Below, in pieces: positions 18,627 through 29,900 of a DNA stretch of 64,000 bases. How positions within the stretch are numbered: the stretch's first letter is position 1; every line of letters begins with the position of its first letter. The DNA is from Pseudoxanthomonas sp. PXM03 (lineage in GTDB: Bacteria; Pseudomonadota; Gammaproteobacteria; Xanthomonadales; Xanthomonadaceae): the NCBI RefSeq assembly GCF_014852005.1, contig NZ_JACVAU010000002.1, forward strand, positions 682,001-746,000, read 5' to 3'. The position numbers and the translations under genes are program-made. The notes beneath the pieces were generated by a model that did no database searches, had not been told where the DNA came from, and worked only from the letters and a program-made list of their open reading frames with translations.

Positions 18627-19400
18627 TTATTCGGCCGAATTCTGTCGCTGCAGGATGGAGCTGAATTCCTCGGCGAAGCTCTCGTAGCGCACCGACAGCC
18701 GCTCGACGCGGGTGGTGAAACGGTTGTAGGCCCACACGGCCGGAATGGCCACGAACAGGCCGATGGCCGTGGCGAACAGGGCCTCGGAAATGCCCGGCGC
18801 CACCGCGGCGATACCCGCCTGCTCACCGCTGTTGAGCATGTCGTGCATGGTCACCATGATGCCGAACACCGTGCCGACCAGGCCCACGTAGGGCGCGGTC
18901 GAGCCGATGTTGGCCAGCAGTTCCAGGTTGCGTTCGAGCTGGTCGACTTCGCGCGTGTAGGTGACGCGCATCGCACGCTGCGCGCCTTCCAATTGCGCGC
19001 GCCCGTCGAGGCCGCGCTTGTCGCGCAGGCGGGTGAACTCGCGGAAGCCGGCTTCGAAGATCGCTTCCAGCCCGGTGACCACGCGGTTGCGGTCGGCAGC
19101 GCCGGCATACAGCTTGTGCAGCTCCGCGCCGGACCAGAACCGGCCCTCGAATTCATCGGCGTCGCGGTTGGCGGCCTTGAACACGCGCGCCTTGCGGAAA
19201 ATGATCACCCAGCTGATCAACGACCCGGCCAGCAGCAGCAATACGATCAACTGGACAGGCAGGCTCGCCTTGAGCATCAGGTTGATGTAGTTGATCCCGC
19301 TGTGCACGGTGCCTGCCGTGGCCTCGGCGGCGGCGGCCGCGGTCTCCGGCGGCAATGCCTCCACCACGGTGTCCTGGAAGGCCAGCAGCGTTGCGATCAT
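18627..19400 (-). CDS. tolQ: Tol-Pal system protein TolQ (ExbB/MotA family)
   Basis: Inner-membrane motor protein that with TolR converts proton motive force to movement of TolA. 257 residues with three membrane helices: LPVQLIVLLLLAGSLISWV near 46-65, one around ANIGSTAPYVGLVGTVFGIM (about 160-180), and one around ISEALFATAIGLFVAIPAVW (about 205-225). The conserved GLVGTVFGIM is intact. GAGGAAC precedes the ATG. It follows ybgC by about 39 bp. Confidence 0.95.
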   Translation of the reverse strand: MIATLLAFQDTVVEALPPETAAAAAEATAGTVHSGINYINLMLKASLPVQLIVLLLLAGSLISWVIIFRKARVFKAANRDADEFEGRFWSGAELHKLYAGAADRNRVVTGLEAIFEAGFREFTRLRDKRGLDGRAQLEGAQRAMRVTYTREVDQLERNLELLANIGSTAPYVGLVGTVFGIMVTMHDMLNSGEQAGIAAVAPGISEALFATAIGLFVAIPAVWAYNRFTTRVERLSVRYESFAEEFSSILQRQNSAE

Positions 19401-19439
19401 CCGTTGTTCCTCGAGTCTCGGTTCGTTTTGCGTATCGGG

Positions 19440-19877
19440 TTAGAGCGGACGGCCCGGTGTCTCGAGCCGGCGGAACTCCTCGTACAACGCCCCAGGCAGC
19501 GCGACGGGTCTGAAACCCGAGGCGCTGAGCGCGGCGACTTTCACCTCGGCGGTCAGCAGCACTTCGCCATCCCGCTCGATGGACTGGGCGAAGATCACGC
19601 TGGCCCGCTTGCACTGGTGGATGCGCGCGCTCACCTGCAGCAGATCGTCCAACCGGGCGGGGCGCAGGAAATCCAGGCGCATCGCACGGACGGCGAACAC
19701 CAGGTCGTGGGTCTGGCGCAGTTGTTCCTGGGCGTATCCACGGGCCCGCAACCACTCGGTGCGGGTCCGCTCCAGGAAAGCGACGTACTGCGCGTGGTAC
19801 ACCACGCCACCGGCGTCGGTATCTTCCCAATAGACGCGTGTCGGAAAGATGAACGGAGCCGAATCCCCGGCGATCAT
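19440..19877 (-). CDS. ybgC: Tol-Pal-associated acyl-CoA thioesterase YbgC
   Basis: Hotdog-fold thioesterase encoded at the head of the tol-pal cluster in most gammaproteobacteria. 145 residues from ATG 19877. The active-site signature VYWEDTDAGGVVYHAQYVAF with the catalytic Asp is present near residues 15-35, and the fold continues to YEEFRRLE. A TTG six codons upstream (19895) keeps the frame open but adds nothing conserved. Immediate neighbours are ruvB (upstream) and tolQ (downstream), same strand. Confidence 0.93.
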   Translation of the reverse strand: MIAGDSAPFIFPTRVYWEDTDAGGVVYHAQYVAFLERTRTEWLRARGYAQEQLRQTHDLVFAVRAMRLDFLRPARLDDLLQVSARIHQCKRASVIFAQSIERDGEVLLTAEVKVAALSASGFRPVALPGALYEEFRRLETPGRPL

Positions 19878-19946
19878 CGGCGAATCAGTCGTCAAAGCAT
19901 GCGCTCCCGCACGTTGTCGTGCATACCATCCTGAAACCAGTGGCCC

Positions 19947-20987
19947 TCAGAAGAGTTCGCCGGGCGCATCGCCCGCATCGGGCACGCGACCCTTCGGCGT
20001 CAACCCCAGGTGCAGATAGGCCTTGCGGGTGGCCATGCGGCCGCGCGCGGTGCGCACCAGGAAGCCCTGCTGGATCAGATAGGGTTCGATGACGTCCTCA
20101 AGCGTGCCACGCTCCTCGCTCAGCGCCGCCGCCAGCGACTCCACGCCCACCGGGCCGCCGTCGAAGTTATCCACGATGGTGCGCAGCATGCGGCGGTCGA
20201 GTTCGTCGAAACCCTCCGGATCCACCTTCAGCATCTGCATGGCGGCGCGCGCCACATCGACGTCGATGTGGCCATCGGCCTTGACCTGCGCATAGTCGCG
20301 CACGCGACGAAGCAGCCGGTTGGCGATGCGCGGGGTGCCGCGCGCGCGCCGGGCGATCTCCCCTGCCCCTTCCGGCACGCAGTCCATGCCCAGGATGCGC
20401 GCCGAACGCTGCACGATGCGGGTGAGCTCGTCGGGCGTGTAGAACTCCAGCCGCTGCACGATCCCGAAGCGGTCGCGCAGCGGTGCGGTCAGCAGGCCGG
20501 CGCGCGTGGTGGCGCCGATCAGGGTGAAGGGTGGCAGGTCCAGCTTGATCGACCGCGCGGCAGGTCCCTCGCCGATCATGATGTCGATCTGGAAATCCTC
20601 CATCGCCGGATACAGCACTTCCTCGACCACGGGCGACAGGCGATGGATCTCGTCGACGAACAGCACATCATGCGGCTGCAGGTTGGTCAGCAGCGCGGCC
20701 AGGTCGCCCGCCTTCTCGATCACCGGGCCGGACGTGGACCGCAGGTTCACGCCCAGTTCGTTGGCGATGACATAGCTCAAGGTGGTCTTGCCCAGCCCCG
20801 GCGGCCCGAAGATCAACACATGGTCGAGCGCTTCACCGCGACCTTTCGCCGCCTGGATGTAGATGTCCAGCTGCTCGCGGACCGGCTTCTGGCCCAGGTA
20901 CTCGTCGAGCCGCTTGGGGCGGATGCTGGCCTCGATGGCCTCGTCTTCGCGCGTGGCGGACGAGGTGATGATGCGGTCTGCGGTCAT
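19947..20987 (-). CDS. ruvB: Holliday junction branch migration ATPase RuvB
   Basis: Hexameric AAA+ motor that drives branch migration with RuvA. 346 residues, the standard length. Walker [10 protein letters not shown], Walker [10 protein letters not shown], sensor GATTRAGLL and arginine-finger region PLRDRFGI are intact, and the C-terminal winged helix contains [18 protein letters not shown] 20987 begins the conserved [11 protein letters not shown]. The kup gene separates it from ruvA. Confidence 0.97.
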   Translation of the reverse strand: MTADRIITSSATREDEAIEASIRPKRLDEYLGQKPVREQLDIYIQAAKGRGEALDHVLIFGPPGLGKTTLSYVIANELGVNLRSTSGPVIEKAGDLAALLTNLQPHDVLFVDEIHRLSPVVEEVLYPAMEDFQIDIMIGEGPAARSIKLDLPPFTLIGATTRAGLLTAPLRDRFGIVQRLEFYTPDELTRIVQRSARILGMDCVPEGAGEIARRARGTPRIANRLLRRVRDYAQVKADGHIDVDVARAAMQMLKVDPEGFDELDRRMLRTIVDNFDGGPVGVESLAAALSEERGTLEDVIEPYLIQQGFLVRTARGRMATRKAYLHLGLTPKGRVPDAGDAPGELF

Positions 20988-21043
20988 GCGGGGATTATGC
21001 GTGAAACCGCCCGTCATGCTTCATCTTTCCCGCGCCGCGCAGG

Positions 21044-22972
21044 TCAGATTTCGACCTGCGCCCCCAGTTCCACCAACCGGTTGCCGGGAATGCGGAAGAA
21101 GCCGGTCGCGGGCGCCGCATTGCGATGCATGACCGCGAACAGCTTGTCGCGCCAGACCGGCATGCCGCCGTGGCGCGCGGCCACGATCGTTTCTCGGCTG
21201 GCGAAATAGGTGGTCTCCATCGGGTCGAAGTACACACCACCCTGGTCACAGGAGCCCATCAGCGCCTGCGGCACGTCCGGCGTCTCGGCGAAGCCATAGC
21301 TGATCACGACGCGGTAGAAATCGTCGCCGATGGGCTCGATCTTCAGCCGCTTCTTCTTGGGCGCATAAGGCACCGTCAGCGTCTCGACCGTGAGGAACAC
21401 GTTGCGCTCGTGCAGCACCTTGTTGTGCTTCAGGTTGTGCAGCAAGGCATGCGGCACCACGCCCTTGTCGGCCGTCAGGAAGATCGCCGTGCCGGGCACG
21501 CGCACGGGTGGCGCCAGCATCAGGCCCGGCAGGAAGGTATCCAGGCGGATGCCTTCCTTCTGTACTTCGCCATGCAGCAGTTCGCGGCCACGGCGCCAGG
21601 TACGCATCATGGTGAACGCGGTGATGCCGATGAACAGCGGTACCCACGCGCCGATGCCGCTCACCAGCTTGGCGCCGTTGGCGAACAGGAAGGCCAGGTC
21701 GATCACCAGGAACACGCCGCACAGTGGCAGCACCCACTTGCGGGAATCCGGCCAGCGCGTATAGGCCACGATCGCCAGCAACAGCGTGTCGATCAGCATG
21801 GTGCCGGTGACCGACAGACCGTATGCGGTGGCCAGCGCGCCGGAGCTCTGGAAGCTCAGCACCAGCACGATCACCGCCAAGTAGAGCATCATGTTGACCG
21901 AGGGCACGTAGATCTGTCCGATCGTGTCCTTCGAGGTGTATTTGATGTGCAGGCGCGGCAGGTAGCCCAGCTGGATGGCCTGGCGCGTCACCGAGAACGC
22001 ACCGGTGATCACCGCCTGCGAAGCCACCGCCGCCGCCGTCGTCGCCAGCACCAGCATCGGGATCTGCGCCCACCCGGGGATCGACATGTAGAACGGATTG
22101 GCCACGGCTTCCGGGTGCTTCAGCAGCACGGCGCCCTGGCCGTAGTAGTTCAGCACCAGCGCGGGCAGCACGAAGGCGAACCAGCCCCAGCGGATGGGAC
22201 GCTTGCCGAAGTGGCCCATGTCGGCATACAGCGCTTCGCCACCGGTGACGGTCAGCACTACCGCGCCGAGGATCAGCACCGCGTGCCAGTCGTGGGTGAC
22301 GAAGAAATGCCAGGCCCAGTAGGGATTCAGCGCGGCCAGCACCGAGGGGTTGTGCGCGATGTTGTACATGCCGAAGCCGGCCAGCACGATGAACCAGATG
22401 ATCATCACCGGTCCGAACGCCTTGCCCACCTTGGCCGTGCCGAACCGCTGCGCCGCGAACAGGCCGGTCAGGATGACCAGGCTGATCGGCACCACCCATT
22501 GCTTGAACACCGGCGAGACCACCTCCAGGCCCTCGACCGCGCCCAGCACGGTGATGGGCGGGGTGATCATGCCGTCACCGAAGAACAGCGCCGCGCCGAA
22601 GATGCCCAGGATGCCGACCGTGTAGCTGAGCCGCGAGCCCTTGGCGAGGCTGCGCTGGGCCAACGCGGTGAGCGCCATGATGCCGCCCTCGCCATCGTTG
22701 TCGGCGCGCATGATGACGATGACGTACTTCAGCGTCACCACCAGCAGCAGCGACCAGAAGCCGAGCGACAGCAGGCCGCGCACGGTGTCCGCGTCCGGCG
22801 TCAGGCCGAAATGGGGATGGAACATCTCCTTGATCGTGTACAGCGGGCTGGTGCCGATGTCGCCGAACACCACGCCGACGGCGCCGGCCACCAGCGCGGC
22901 CATGCCGGCTTGCGTATGACCGTGCTGCCCGGTGTTGCCGGCGTCGGTATGAGGAGAGGAAGGGCTGGACAT
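21044..22972 (-). CDS. kup: Low-affinity potassium uptake transporter Kup
   Basis: K+/H+ symporter of the KUP/HAK family in the inner membrane. 642 residues (E. coli Kup 622) with about 12 membrane helices in the first 460 residues and a cytosolic C-terminal domain. Family signatures include [17 protein letters not shown] near residue 35 and [18 protein letters not shown] near 130. It sits inside the ruv cluster, 51 bp after ruvA and 56 bp before ruvB, so it is probably transcribed with them. Confidence 0.96.
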   Translation of the reverse strand: MSSPSSPHTDAGNTGQHGHTQAGMAALVAGAVGVVFGDIGTSPLYTIKEMFHPHFGLTPDADTVRGLLSLGFWSLLLVVTLKYVIVIMRADNDGEGGIMALTALAQRSLAKGSRLSYTVGILGIFGAALFFGDGMITPPITVLGAVEGLEVVSPVFKQWVVPISLVILTGLFAAQRFGTAKVGKAFGPVMIIWFIVLAGFGMYNIAHNPSVLAALNPYWAWHFFVTHDWHAVLILGAVVLTVTGGEALYADMGHFGKRPIRWGWFAFVLPALVLNYYGQGAVLLKHPEAVANPFYMSIPGWAQIPMLVLATTAAAVASQAVITGAFSVTRQAIQLGYLPRLHIKYTSKDTIGQIYVPSVNMMLYLAVIVLVLSFQSSGALATAYGLSVTGTMLIDTLLLAIVAYTRWPDSRKWVLPLCGVFLVIDLAFLFANGAKLVSGIGAWVPLFIGITAFTMMRTWRRGRELLHGEVQKEGIRLDTFLPGLMLAPPVRVPGTAIFLTADKGVVPHALLHNLKHNKVLHERNVFLTVETLTVPYAPKKKRLKIEPIGDDFYRVVISYGFAETPDVPQALMGSCDQGGVYFDPMETTYFASRETIVAARHGGMPVWRDKLFAVMHRNAAPATGFFRIPGNRLVELGAQVEI

Positions 22973-23023
22973 GGCGGCCGGAGGGTAGCGCTCGATGAGT
23001 GAAGAGGTGCTCTAAAGCCGCGA

Positions 23024-23611
23024 TCAGCGCAAGGCGGACTGCAGGGCCTTGCGGATGATGGTGGCGGCATCGTCGCCGGCCGCAGTCGCGTCGCGTGCCA
23101 TGCGGGTCGCTTCCGCCGGCTTGTAACCCAACTGCTGCAGGGCGATGGTGGCTTCGGACTGCGGATCGGCCGGCAGCGCGCTGATGCCGCCCACGCCGGT
23201 ACCCATCAGGTCGGCCGCGCGGTCGCGCAGTTCCACCACCATGCGTTCGGCGGTCTTCTTGCCGATGCCGGGAATGCGCGTGAGCGCAGTGATGTCGCCG
23301 GCCTGCACCATGCGTGCGAACTCGTCCACGCTGGCGCCCGACAGCACCGCCAGCGCGATCTTCGCGCCCACGCCGCTGACCTTCTGCACGTCGCGGAACA
23401 GCCTGCGTTCGCCTTCGCGCAGGAAGCCGTACAGCGACACGCTGTCTTCCTTCTGCGCGTAATGGGTGAACAGCAGCACCTCACGGCCGACATCGGGCAG
23501 ATCGTAGAAGGTGCTCATCGGCGCCTCCAGCTCGTAACCGACCCCGCCCACATCGATGACCAGCCAGGGGGGCGACTTGTAAGCCAGGATGCCGCGGAGA
23601 CGTCCGATCAT
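23024..23611 (-). CDS. ruvA: Holliday junction DNA helicase subunit RuvA
   Basis: Tetrameric junction-binding protein that loads RuvB. 195 residues. OB-fold domain I ([20 protein letters not shown]), helix-hairpin-helix domain II with [15 protein letters not shown] and [19 protein letters not shown], and domain III ([16 protein letters not shown]) for RuvB contact. ATG 23611 begins the conserved MIGRLRG; sequence upstream in frame is repeat DNA. A repeat pair separates it from ruvC. Confidence 0.96.
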   Translation of the reverse strand: MIGRLRGILAYKSPPWLVIDVGGVGYELEAPMSTFYDLPDVGREVLLFTHYAQKEDSVSLYGFLREGERRLFRDVQKVSGVGAKIALAVLSGASVDEFARMVQAGDITALTRIPGIGKKTAERMVVELRDRAADLMGTGVGGISALPADPQSEATIALQQLGYKPAEATRMARDATAAGDDAATIIRKALQSALR

Positions 23612-23630
23612 GGAGAAACTCCTGCGTTTC

Positions 23631-23784
23631 CCTTCTCCCACCGGGAGAAGGTGGCGCGACGCGCCGGATGAAGGCCGAACCGAGTCCATGGCGGCGAACA
23701 GCGGAGCGCGGTCTGCCGCATGAGTCCGCGATCATCCGGACTTCGGCTGCCCTCACCCCAACCCCTCTCCCGCCGGGAGAGGGG
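23631..23784. repeat. Inverted repeat pair (B-end left, A-end right) between ruvA and ruvC
   Basis: Left unit 23631-23674: stem CCTTCTCCC/GGGAGAAGG, then tail with TGGCGCG and GGATGAAGG. Right unit 23750-23784 in the opposite direction: CCCTCACCCCAA tail, then a CCCCTCTCCC/GGGAGAGGGG stem. The 75-bp spacer lies between inward-facing tails. Orientation of the two ends is reversed relative to the queC-queE copy. Confidence 0.8.
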
Positions 23785-23807
23785 CTCGCTCAGCGAACGC
23801 CGACCGA

Positions 23808-24329
23808 TCATTTCCTGCTCCAGGCCAGTTGCGAACTCACGCCCAGCCGCTTGGCCGTGGCGCGTACGTGCGCGTGGGTGATGGCGACCGCCAGCGCGTC
23901 GGCGGCGTCGGCCTGCAACTTGCCATGCAGGTTCAGCATGATCCCGACCATGTGCTGGATCTGGCCCTTCTCGGCGCTGCCACGGCCCACGACGGCCAGT
24001 TTCACTTCCTTGGCCGCGTACTCGTGCACGGGCAGGTCGCGCAGTACGACCGCGCTGATGGCAGCGCCGCGCGCCTGCCCCAGCTTCAACGCCGAATCGG
24101 GATTGCGCGCCATGAACACCTTCTCGATCGCGACTTCATCCGGCTGCCAGGTGGTGATGATGTCGGCCAGGCCGTCCAGCAGGCGGCGCAGCCGCTGGGG
24201 GAAATCGTCGGCACCCAGCAGCACCAGCGGCGCATGATAGACGTGCGTGGTCTTGCCCGCCGCATCCACGTCGATGATGCCCACGCCGGTACGCTGCGAA
24301 CCGGGGTCGATGCCGAGGATGCGGGTCAC
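23808..24329 (-). CDS. ruvC: Crossover junction endodeoxyribonuclease RuvC
   Basis: Resolves Holliday junctions by symmetrical cleavage. 173 residues from GTG 24329, exactly the length of E. coli RuvC, beginning [17 protein letters not shown] with the first catalytic Asp; further acidic residues lie in [15 protein letters not shown] and in the C-terminal [15 protein letters not shown]. An ATG 33 bp upstream (24362), 9 bp after yebC, would add a Gly/Pro-rich lead that is not conserved. It follows yebC and precedes ruvA on the same strand. Confidence 0.94.
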   Translation of the reverse strand: MTRILGIDPGSQRTGVGIIDVDAAGKTTHVYHAPLVLLGADDFPQRLRRLLDGLADIITTWQPDEVAIEKVFMARNPDSALKLGQARGAAISAVVLRDLPVHEYAAKEVKLAVVGRGSAEKGQIQHMVGIMLNLHGKLQADAADALAVAITHAHVRATAKRLGVSSQLAWSRK

Positions 24330-24371
24330 GGGACGTGATGGCCCGCCATCACCCGTCCCCATGCACGGTGA

Positions 24372-25103
24372 CTACGCATACGCATCCGCGCCCAACTCGG
24401 CGTTGGAGTAAACGTCCTGCACATCATCCAGGTCTTCCAGCATGTCCAGCAGCTTCTTCACCTGCACGGCCGTATCGCCCTGCACGGCGATGTCGTTGTC
24501 GGCGCGGAAGGTGATCTCGGCGTGGCCAGGCGCCAGTCCGGCGGCTTCCATCGCGTCCTTCACCGACGAGAACGCCTCGGGCGTGGTGACCACGTCGATG
24601 GACCCGTCATCCGGATACACCACGATGTCGTCGGCACCGGCCTCGATCGCGGACTCGGTGATTTTCTCTTCGTCCGCACCCGGCGCGTAGCTGAGCACGC
24701 CCAGGCGCTTGAACATGAAGGCCACCGAGCCTTCAGTGCCCATGTTGCCGCCGCACTTGCCGAACGCATGGCGGACTTCGGCCACGGTACGCACACGGTT
24801 GTCGGTCAGGCAATCGACGATCACCGCCACTCCTCCCGGGGCGTAGCCCTCGTAGCGGATCTCTTCGAAGACCACGCCTTCCAGCTCACCGGTCGCCTTC
24901 TTGATGGCGCGCTCGATGACATCCTTGGACATGTTGGCCGACAGGCCCTTGTCCACCGCGGCGCGCAGGCGCGGATTGTTGGCCGGCTCGCCGCCGCCGG
25001 CGCGGGCCGCCACGCCGATCTCGCGGATGATCTTGGTGAAGATCTTGCCGCGCTTGGCATCGGTGGCGTTCTTGCGGGCTTCGATGGACGGGCCTCTGCC
25101 CAT
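24372..25103 (-). CDS. yebC: YebC/PmpR family protein
   Basis: Widespread cytoplasmic protein, long annotated as a transcriptional regulator and linked in recent work to translation through proline stretches. 243 residues with the usual beginning, here [20 protein letters not shown] rather than the common MAGHSKW, the [21 protein letters not shown] block and the acidic C-terminus ([15 protein letters not shown]). Neighbour of ruvC as in most gammaproteobacteria. Confidence 0.94.
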   Translation of the reverse strand: MGRGPSIEARKNATDAKRGKIFTKIIREIGVAARAGGGEPANNPRLRAAVDKGLSANMSKDVIERAIKKATGELEGVVFEEIRYEGYAPGGVAVIVDCLTDNRVRTVAEVRHAFGKCGGNMGTEGSVAFMFKRLGVLSYAPGADEEKITESAIEAGADDIVVYPDDGSIDVVTTPEAFSSVKDAMEAAGLAPGHAEITFRADNDIAVQGDTAVQVKKLLDMLEDLDDVQDVYSNAELGADAYA

Positions 25104-25160
25104 GGTGACTTCCGGAGTGCACTGACAAGGGCGCGGATTATACGCGCCCCCATGCGCAGG

Positions 25161-25802
25161 TCAGTCCTGCCCGTCGAAGCGGCCATCACGCAGGAAGCGG
25201 GCCGCCTGGCGTGCGGCATCGGCCGAGAACACCAGCCCCGTATGGCTGGCCGGCACCACGCAATGCGCGGCCAGCCCCGGCAGGCGGGTTTCATCCAGCC
25301 CGACGGTGCCATCGGATTCGCCGTCGAAGCGGGTGATCAGCCGACCGATGCCGCGCGCCACGTTCCCGGCCACCATCCCCACCGGCACCGTTCCCTGCCA
25401 GGGCACGCAACCTGCCTGCAGCAGCGCACCACTGCGGCCGAGCACGGCCGCCGTCCATGCACGCCGGCCCAGGCTGCGGGCCGCGCCGCTGCCACACAGC
25501 GGCGACCCCAGGCAGACCATGCGCTGCACGGGCAGGCCGGGCGCGCGGCGCAGCGCTTCCAGTCCGATCAGCCCGCCCAGGCTATGGCCCACCAGATGGG
25601 TGGGAGGGCCGTCCTGCAGGCGGCGGATCAGTGCGGCAATCGCCGGCTCGGGGCCGCCCAGGATGCTCGGATAGCCGAACACCTCCACCTCGAAGCCCTC
25701 GTGCCGCAGGCGCCGCGCAAGCGGCGTCAACCAGGACTTCGCGTTCCAGATGCCGTGCACCAGCAAGACACGTGGCCTTGAACCCGCCTCGATTTTTTCC
25801 AT
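25161..25802 (-). CDS. Alpha/beta hydrolase (esterase/lipase-like)
   Basis: 213 residues from ATG 25802. The oxyanion HGIWN lies near the N-terminus, the nucleophile Ser in GHSLGG (THLVGHSLGGLIGLEAL), a likely catalytic Asp in GESDGTVGLDE, and the His in ASHTGLVFSADA. There is no signal peptide. The small size and GHSLGG pattern fit the PGAP1/lipase class-like hydrolases seen in Xanthomonadaceae. Substrate unknown. It lies 40 bp behind the efflux membrane-fusion gene and may be read through from it; a GTG at 25838 is an alternative start. Confidence 0.8.
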   Translation of the reverse strand: MEKIEAGSRPRVLLVHGIWNAKSWLTPLARRLRHEGFEVEVFGYPSILGGPEPAIAALIRRLQDGPPTHLVGHSLGGLIGLEALRRAPGLPVQRMVCLGSPLCGSGAARSLGRRAWTAAVLGRSGALLQAGCVPWQGTVPVGMVAGNVARGIGRLITRFDGESDGTVGLDETRLPGLAAHCVVPASHTGLVFSADAARQAARFLRDGRFDGQD

Positions 25803-25842
25803 GGTTCCAGTCTGGCGTGGCCGCCGCCGGAACACCACCGCA

Positions 25843-26958
25843 TCAGGAGGCGGGCTTCTTCACCGTCACCCGCGTCCCTGCCTGAAGCAGCGCATTGGGC
25901 GACAGCACGACCTGGTCGCCCACGCTCAGCCCTTCGAGCACTTCGACATCGCCCCCCAGGTCGCGCCCCAGCAGCACGGGCCGGAACTCGAGCACCGAAT
26001 CCGCACCTACCCGGGCCACGCGCGAGCGCCCGGCCGGACCGGAGATCGCCGACAGCGGCACGAGCACCGCCGGCGCGGCGCGCGGCACCTGCAGGCTGAC
26101 CTGGCCGACCATGCCTGCCGGAATGCGGTTGTCCGGGTTGGGCAGGCGCAACTCCACCCGCATGCCACCGGCCTCGTCGGAAATGCTCTGCGCGCTGCGC
26201 ACGATCTCCGCGGCGAAGCGCTCGCCCGGCAGCTCGGGGAAGGTCACTTCCGCCTTCAGACCCGGTCGGACCTGCAAGGCCGCGCCCTGCGGCACGTCCA
26301 CCAGGATCCGCAGCGGATCGAGTGCGTTGAGTTCGAACAGCGGTGCGGCGGTGGCGGCATCGCCGACCACGCGGTCACCCCGGTCCACGTTGCGCGCGGC
26401 GATCACGCCTGCGAACGGTGCGCGCACGCGCTGGAACCCCTGTCGCTCGCGCGCGCTCTCCAGTCGTGCCTGGGCCGCTGCCAGCGCGGCCTGTGCGGCA
26501 TCGCGGTTGGCGCTGCGGTCGCTGTACAGCTCGCGCGAGATCGCGCCGGATTCGACCAGCGCGGCGGCGCGATCGTAGTTCACCCGCGCCAGCTCCAGCG
26601 CCGCGCGCAGGCGAACCACGTCGGCCTGCGTTTCGCGCACGGACTGGTCGGCCTCCGGATTGGCGATCACCGCCAGCACCTGCCCTTCCGCAACGTGGTC
26701 GCCCAGGTCCGCCAGGCGCTCACTGACGAAGCCGGTGGCCCGCGGGTAAAGCTGCGCGGTTTCGCCTGCCAGCGCGCGCGCCGGCAGGGTCATCGCGAAA
26801 TCCGCCTCGGCGGCGCGCGCCTGTGCCGTCAGCACTTCCGGCACGGCCTGCGCCGCAGGCGCCTCCGCCGCGCTGCGGCTGCAGGCGGACAGCAGCACCA
26901 GCGCGACCGGCGCCAGCGCGATCGGGAAATACTGACGCAACGCAAGCATCGGCTTCAT
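25843..26958 (-). CDS. RND efflux periplasmic adaptor (membrane fusion) lipoprotein
   Basis: 371 residues. Lipobox LLSAC gives a lipidated Cys26, then the hairpin/lipoyl/beta-barrel order of HlyD/AcrA adaptors: GFVSERLADLGDHVAEGQVLAVI, a coiled-coil hairpin (about 110-175), and VRAPFAGVIAARNVDRGDRVV. The ATG overlaps the stop of the RND pump gene in ATGA, so translation is coupled. The gene order, pump before adaptor, is the reverse of the common one, and no outer-membrane factor gene is adjacent. Confidence 0.92.
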   Translation of the reverse strand: MKPMLALRQYFPIALAPVALVLLSACSRSAAEAPAAQAVPEVLTAQARAAEADFAMTLPARALAGETAQLYPRATGFVSERLADLGDHVAEGQVLAVIANPEADQSVRETQADVVRLRAALELARVNYDRAAALVESGAISRELYSDRSANRDAAQAALAAAQARLESARERQGFQRVRAPFAGVIAARNVDRGDRVVGDAATAAPLFELNALDPLRILVDVPQGAALQVRPGLKAEVTFPELPGERFAAEIVRSAQSISDEAGGMRVELRLPNPDNRIPAGMVGQVSLQVPRAAPAVLVPLSAISGPAGRSRVARVGADSVLEFRPVLLGRDLGGDVEVLEGLSVGDQVVLSPNALLQAGTRVTVKKPAS

Positions 26959-29900
26959 ATCGCTACTCCTGCATCGGCGCCCTGAGCGCCGGCTTCGATT
27001 CGGGATTCGGAACGCCGCAGGCGGCGGCCCAGCACGGCCAGGATGGACGGCACGATGATCAGCGTGGCCGGCGTGCCGAACAGCAGACCGCCGATCACCG
27101 CGCGGCCCAGCGGCGCGTTCTGCTCGCCACCCTCGCCCAGGCCCAGCGCCATCGGGATGATGCCGAGCACCATCGCGCTGGCCGTCATCAGCACCGGACG
27201 AAGGCGCACGGCGGCGGCTTCGTACGCGGCCTGTTCGGGATCGTGGCCGTCGGCGATCAGGCCGCGGGCGAAGCTGGTGACCAGCACGCTGTTCGCGGTG
27301 GACACGCCGATCACCATCATCACGCCCATCAATGCCGGCACGCTGAGCGGCGTGCCGGTGACCAGCAGGCCGACCGCCGCGCCGGCGATGGCGATGGGCA
27401 GGCCGGACATCGCCACCAACGGCTGGATCCACGACTGGAAGTTGACCACCAGCACCAGGAACACCAGCACCGCCGACATCAGCAGGCCCGTGGCCAGTTC
27501 GCCATACGCGTTCTGCATCTCGCCGGCCTGGCCGACGATCTCGATGCGGTTGCCCGGCTTCAGGCGCGGCTCCAGGTCGGCGACGATGTCGCCCAAAGCC
27601 GCATGCACGGCGCCGAGATCGGTGCCCTGCACGTTCGCCATCACGCTGGCCGTGGGCGCCATCATCGTGCGCCCGACGCTCGCCGGCACCGTGCGCGGCG
27701 ACACCTGCGCGATGCTGCGCAGGAGCACCGTCTGGCCGTCGTCGCCAATCCGCACCGGCGTGTTGAGCAGCGTCTCCAGCCCGGCCAGGTTCGCCGGCGG
27801 CGCCTGCACCTGCACCGTGTACGACGTGGCATTGGCCTGGTCGACCCAGTACACCGGGCTGACCGTGCCGGCCGAGCCCAGCACCGCAAGCACCGCACGG
27901 CTGGCGTCCTGCGCGCTGATGCCCAGTTGCGCGGCCCGCGTGCGGTCGATGGCGATGTAGTACTCCGGCAGGTCCAGCACCTGGCGCAGCATCACGTCGA
28001 CCGCGCCGGGCACGTCGCGCAGGCGCGATTCCAGTTCGCGCGCCAGCACCAGGTTGCCCGCGGCATCGCGGCCGTTGACGCGCACTTCCAGCGCACCCAC
28101 CGCGGAGCCGGCCAGCGTGCGGCTGGTGGCATCCGGTGGCCGCTCGAACACCTTCGCGTCGGGATATTTCTGCGCCACGCGCTCGCGGATCTTCGCCAGG
28201 TAGTCCGCGCTGGGCCCGTGCGGGCTGCGCAGCTGGAGCATCACTTCGGCCTCGAACGAACCGACCACCGCGCTGTCCACCCACGCCAGGTTGACCGCAT
28301 CGGGAATGCCGATCTGCTCGTAGACCGTCTGCAGTTCATCGGCCGGCACGATCTCGCGGATCTCGTGCTGGATGTCGGCCAGCCGCTGCGCCGTTTCCTC
28401 CAGCCGCAGGCCGGTGGGCAGGCGGACCTGCAGGCGGATCTGGCCCGCATCCACGTGCGGAAAGTACTCGCGGCCCAGCGACAGCGCCGACACCGCGCCC
28501 GCGCCGATCATCAGCAGCGCCACCACCAGCAGCACGCCACCATGGTGGCCGAGCTTCACCAGCAGCGCGTGGTGGCGGTCGCGCAGGCCGTCGAGCACGT
28601 GCTCCACGCGGTGATTGACCGCCAGCAGGCGGCGCTCGGCCGCCCAGCGCGGCGCCTGCCGGCTGCGGATGTCGGCCGGCAGCAGCAGGTAGCACAGCAC
28701 CGGGATGAGCGTGCGCGAGAGCAGGAACGAGGCGGCCATGGCGAAGATCACCGCCAGTGCGAGTGGCGTGAACACCCACGCCGACAGGCCCGTCATCAGC
28801 AGGATCGGCGTCAGCACGATGCAGATGGAGACCGTGGAAACGAATTCCGGGAACACGACTTCCTTCGCGCTGGCCAGGATCGCGCTGCGCACATCCTTGC
28901 CCTCGGCGATGTGGCGGTTGGTGTTCTCCACGTCCACCACGGCGTTGTCGACCAGGATGCCGATCGCCAGGGCCAGCCCGCCCAGCGTCATCACGTTGAA
29001 GGTGTAGCCCAGCAGGTAGAGCATCGTCACCGAGGCCAGCAGCGCCAGCGGGATCGCCGACAGCACGATCAGGCTGGAGCGCCACGAGCCGATGAACACC
29101 AGCACCACCAGCGCCACCAGCACGCCGACCAGGACGGCCTCGTGACGGATGGAACCGATCGCGTTGTCGACGAACACCGACTGGTCGAAGATCGGTTCGA
29201 TCCGCATGCCGGGCGGCGCAGAAGCCTCGATCTCCGGCAGGCGCTCGCGCACGGAACGCACGATCTCCACCGCCGAGGCGCCGCCCATCTTGATCAGGGC
29301 CACGGACACCGCGTTGGCGCCGTCCATGCGCGCGATGTTGGTCTGCAGCGCACCGCCGTCGCGCACCGAGGCGACATCGCGCACATAGATGACGTTGCCG
29401 CCACGCGTGGCGATCGGCAGGTCGAGGAACCCCGCCGCGTCGGCCGGACTCGTCTCCAGCGCGATCTGCAGTTCGCGGGTGCCTTCGCGGATCGTGCCCG
29501 ATGGCAAGGTGGGGCTGCCACGCTCCAGCGCGCCGGTGACCTGCGCCGGCGTCAGCCCATGGGTCTGCAGCGCGCGCGGATCCAGGTCCACCATGATCTG
29601 CCGCGCGGCACCGCCGTACGGCAGGGTCATGCGGATACCGGGGATGGACTGGATCTGCGAACGCAGCTGCAGGCGTGCGTAGTCGTACAGCTGCGCCTGA
29701 CTCAAGGCATCCGACGACAGCACCAGCTGCAGCACCGGCGTGCTGGAGACGTTGTTGCGCACCACCAGCGGCGGCGACGTGCCCGGCGGCATGCGCCGCA
29801 GGATCGTCTGCGAGACCGCGGTGATCTGCGCCAGCGCACGTTCCAGGTTCACGCCCGGCTGGAAGTCCACCCGCACGATGCCGATGCCGCTCAGGCTTTC

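Noticed and set aside
21125..23002. 625-residue plus-strand frame opposite kup
   Set aside because: His/Gln/Asp/Arg-rich translation with no conserved pattern, exactly antisense to a well-supported transporter. High G+C DNA gives such frames often.
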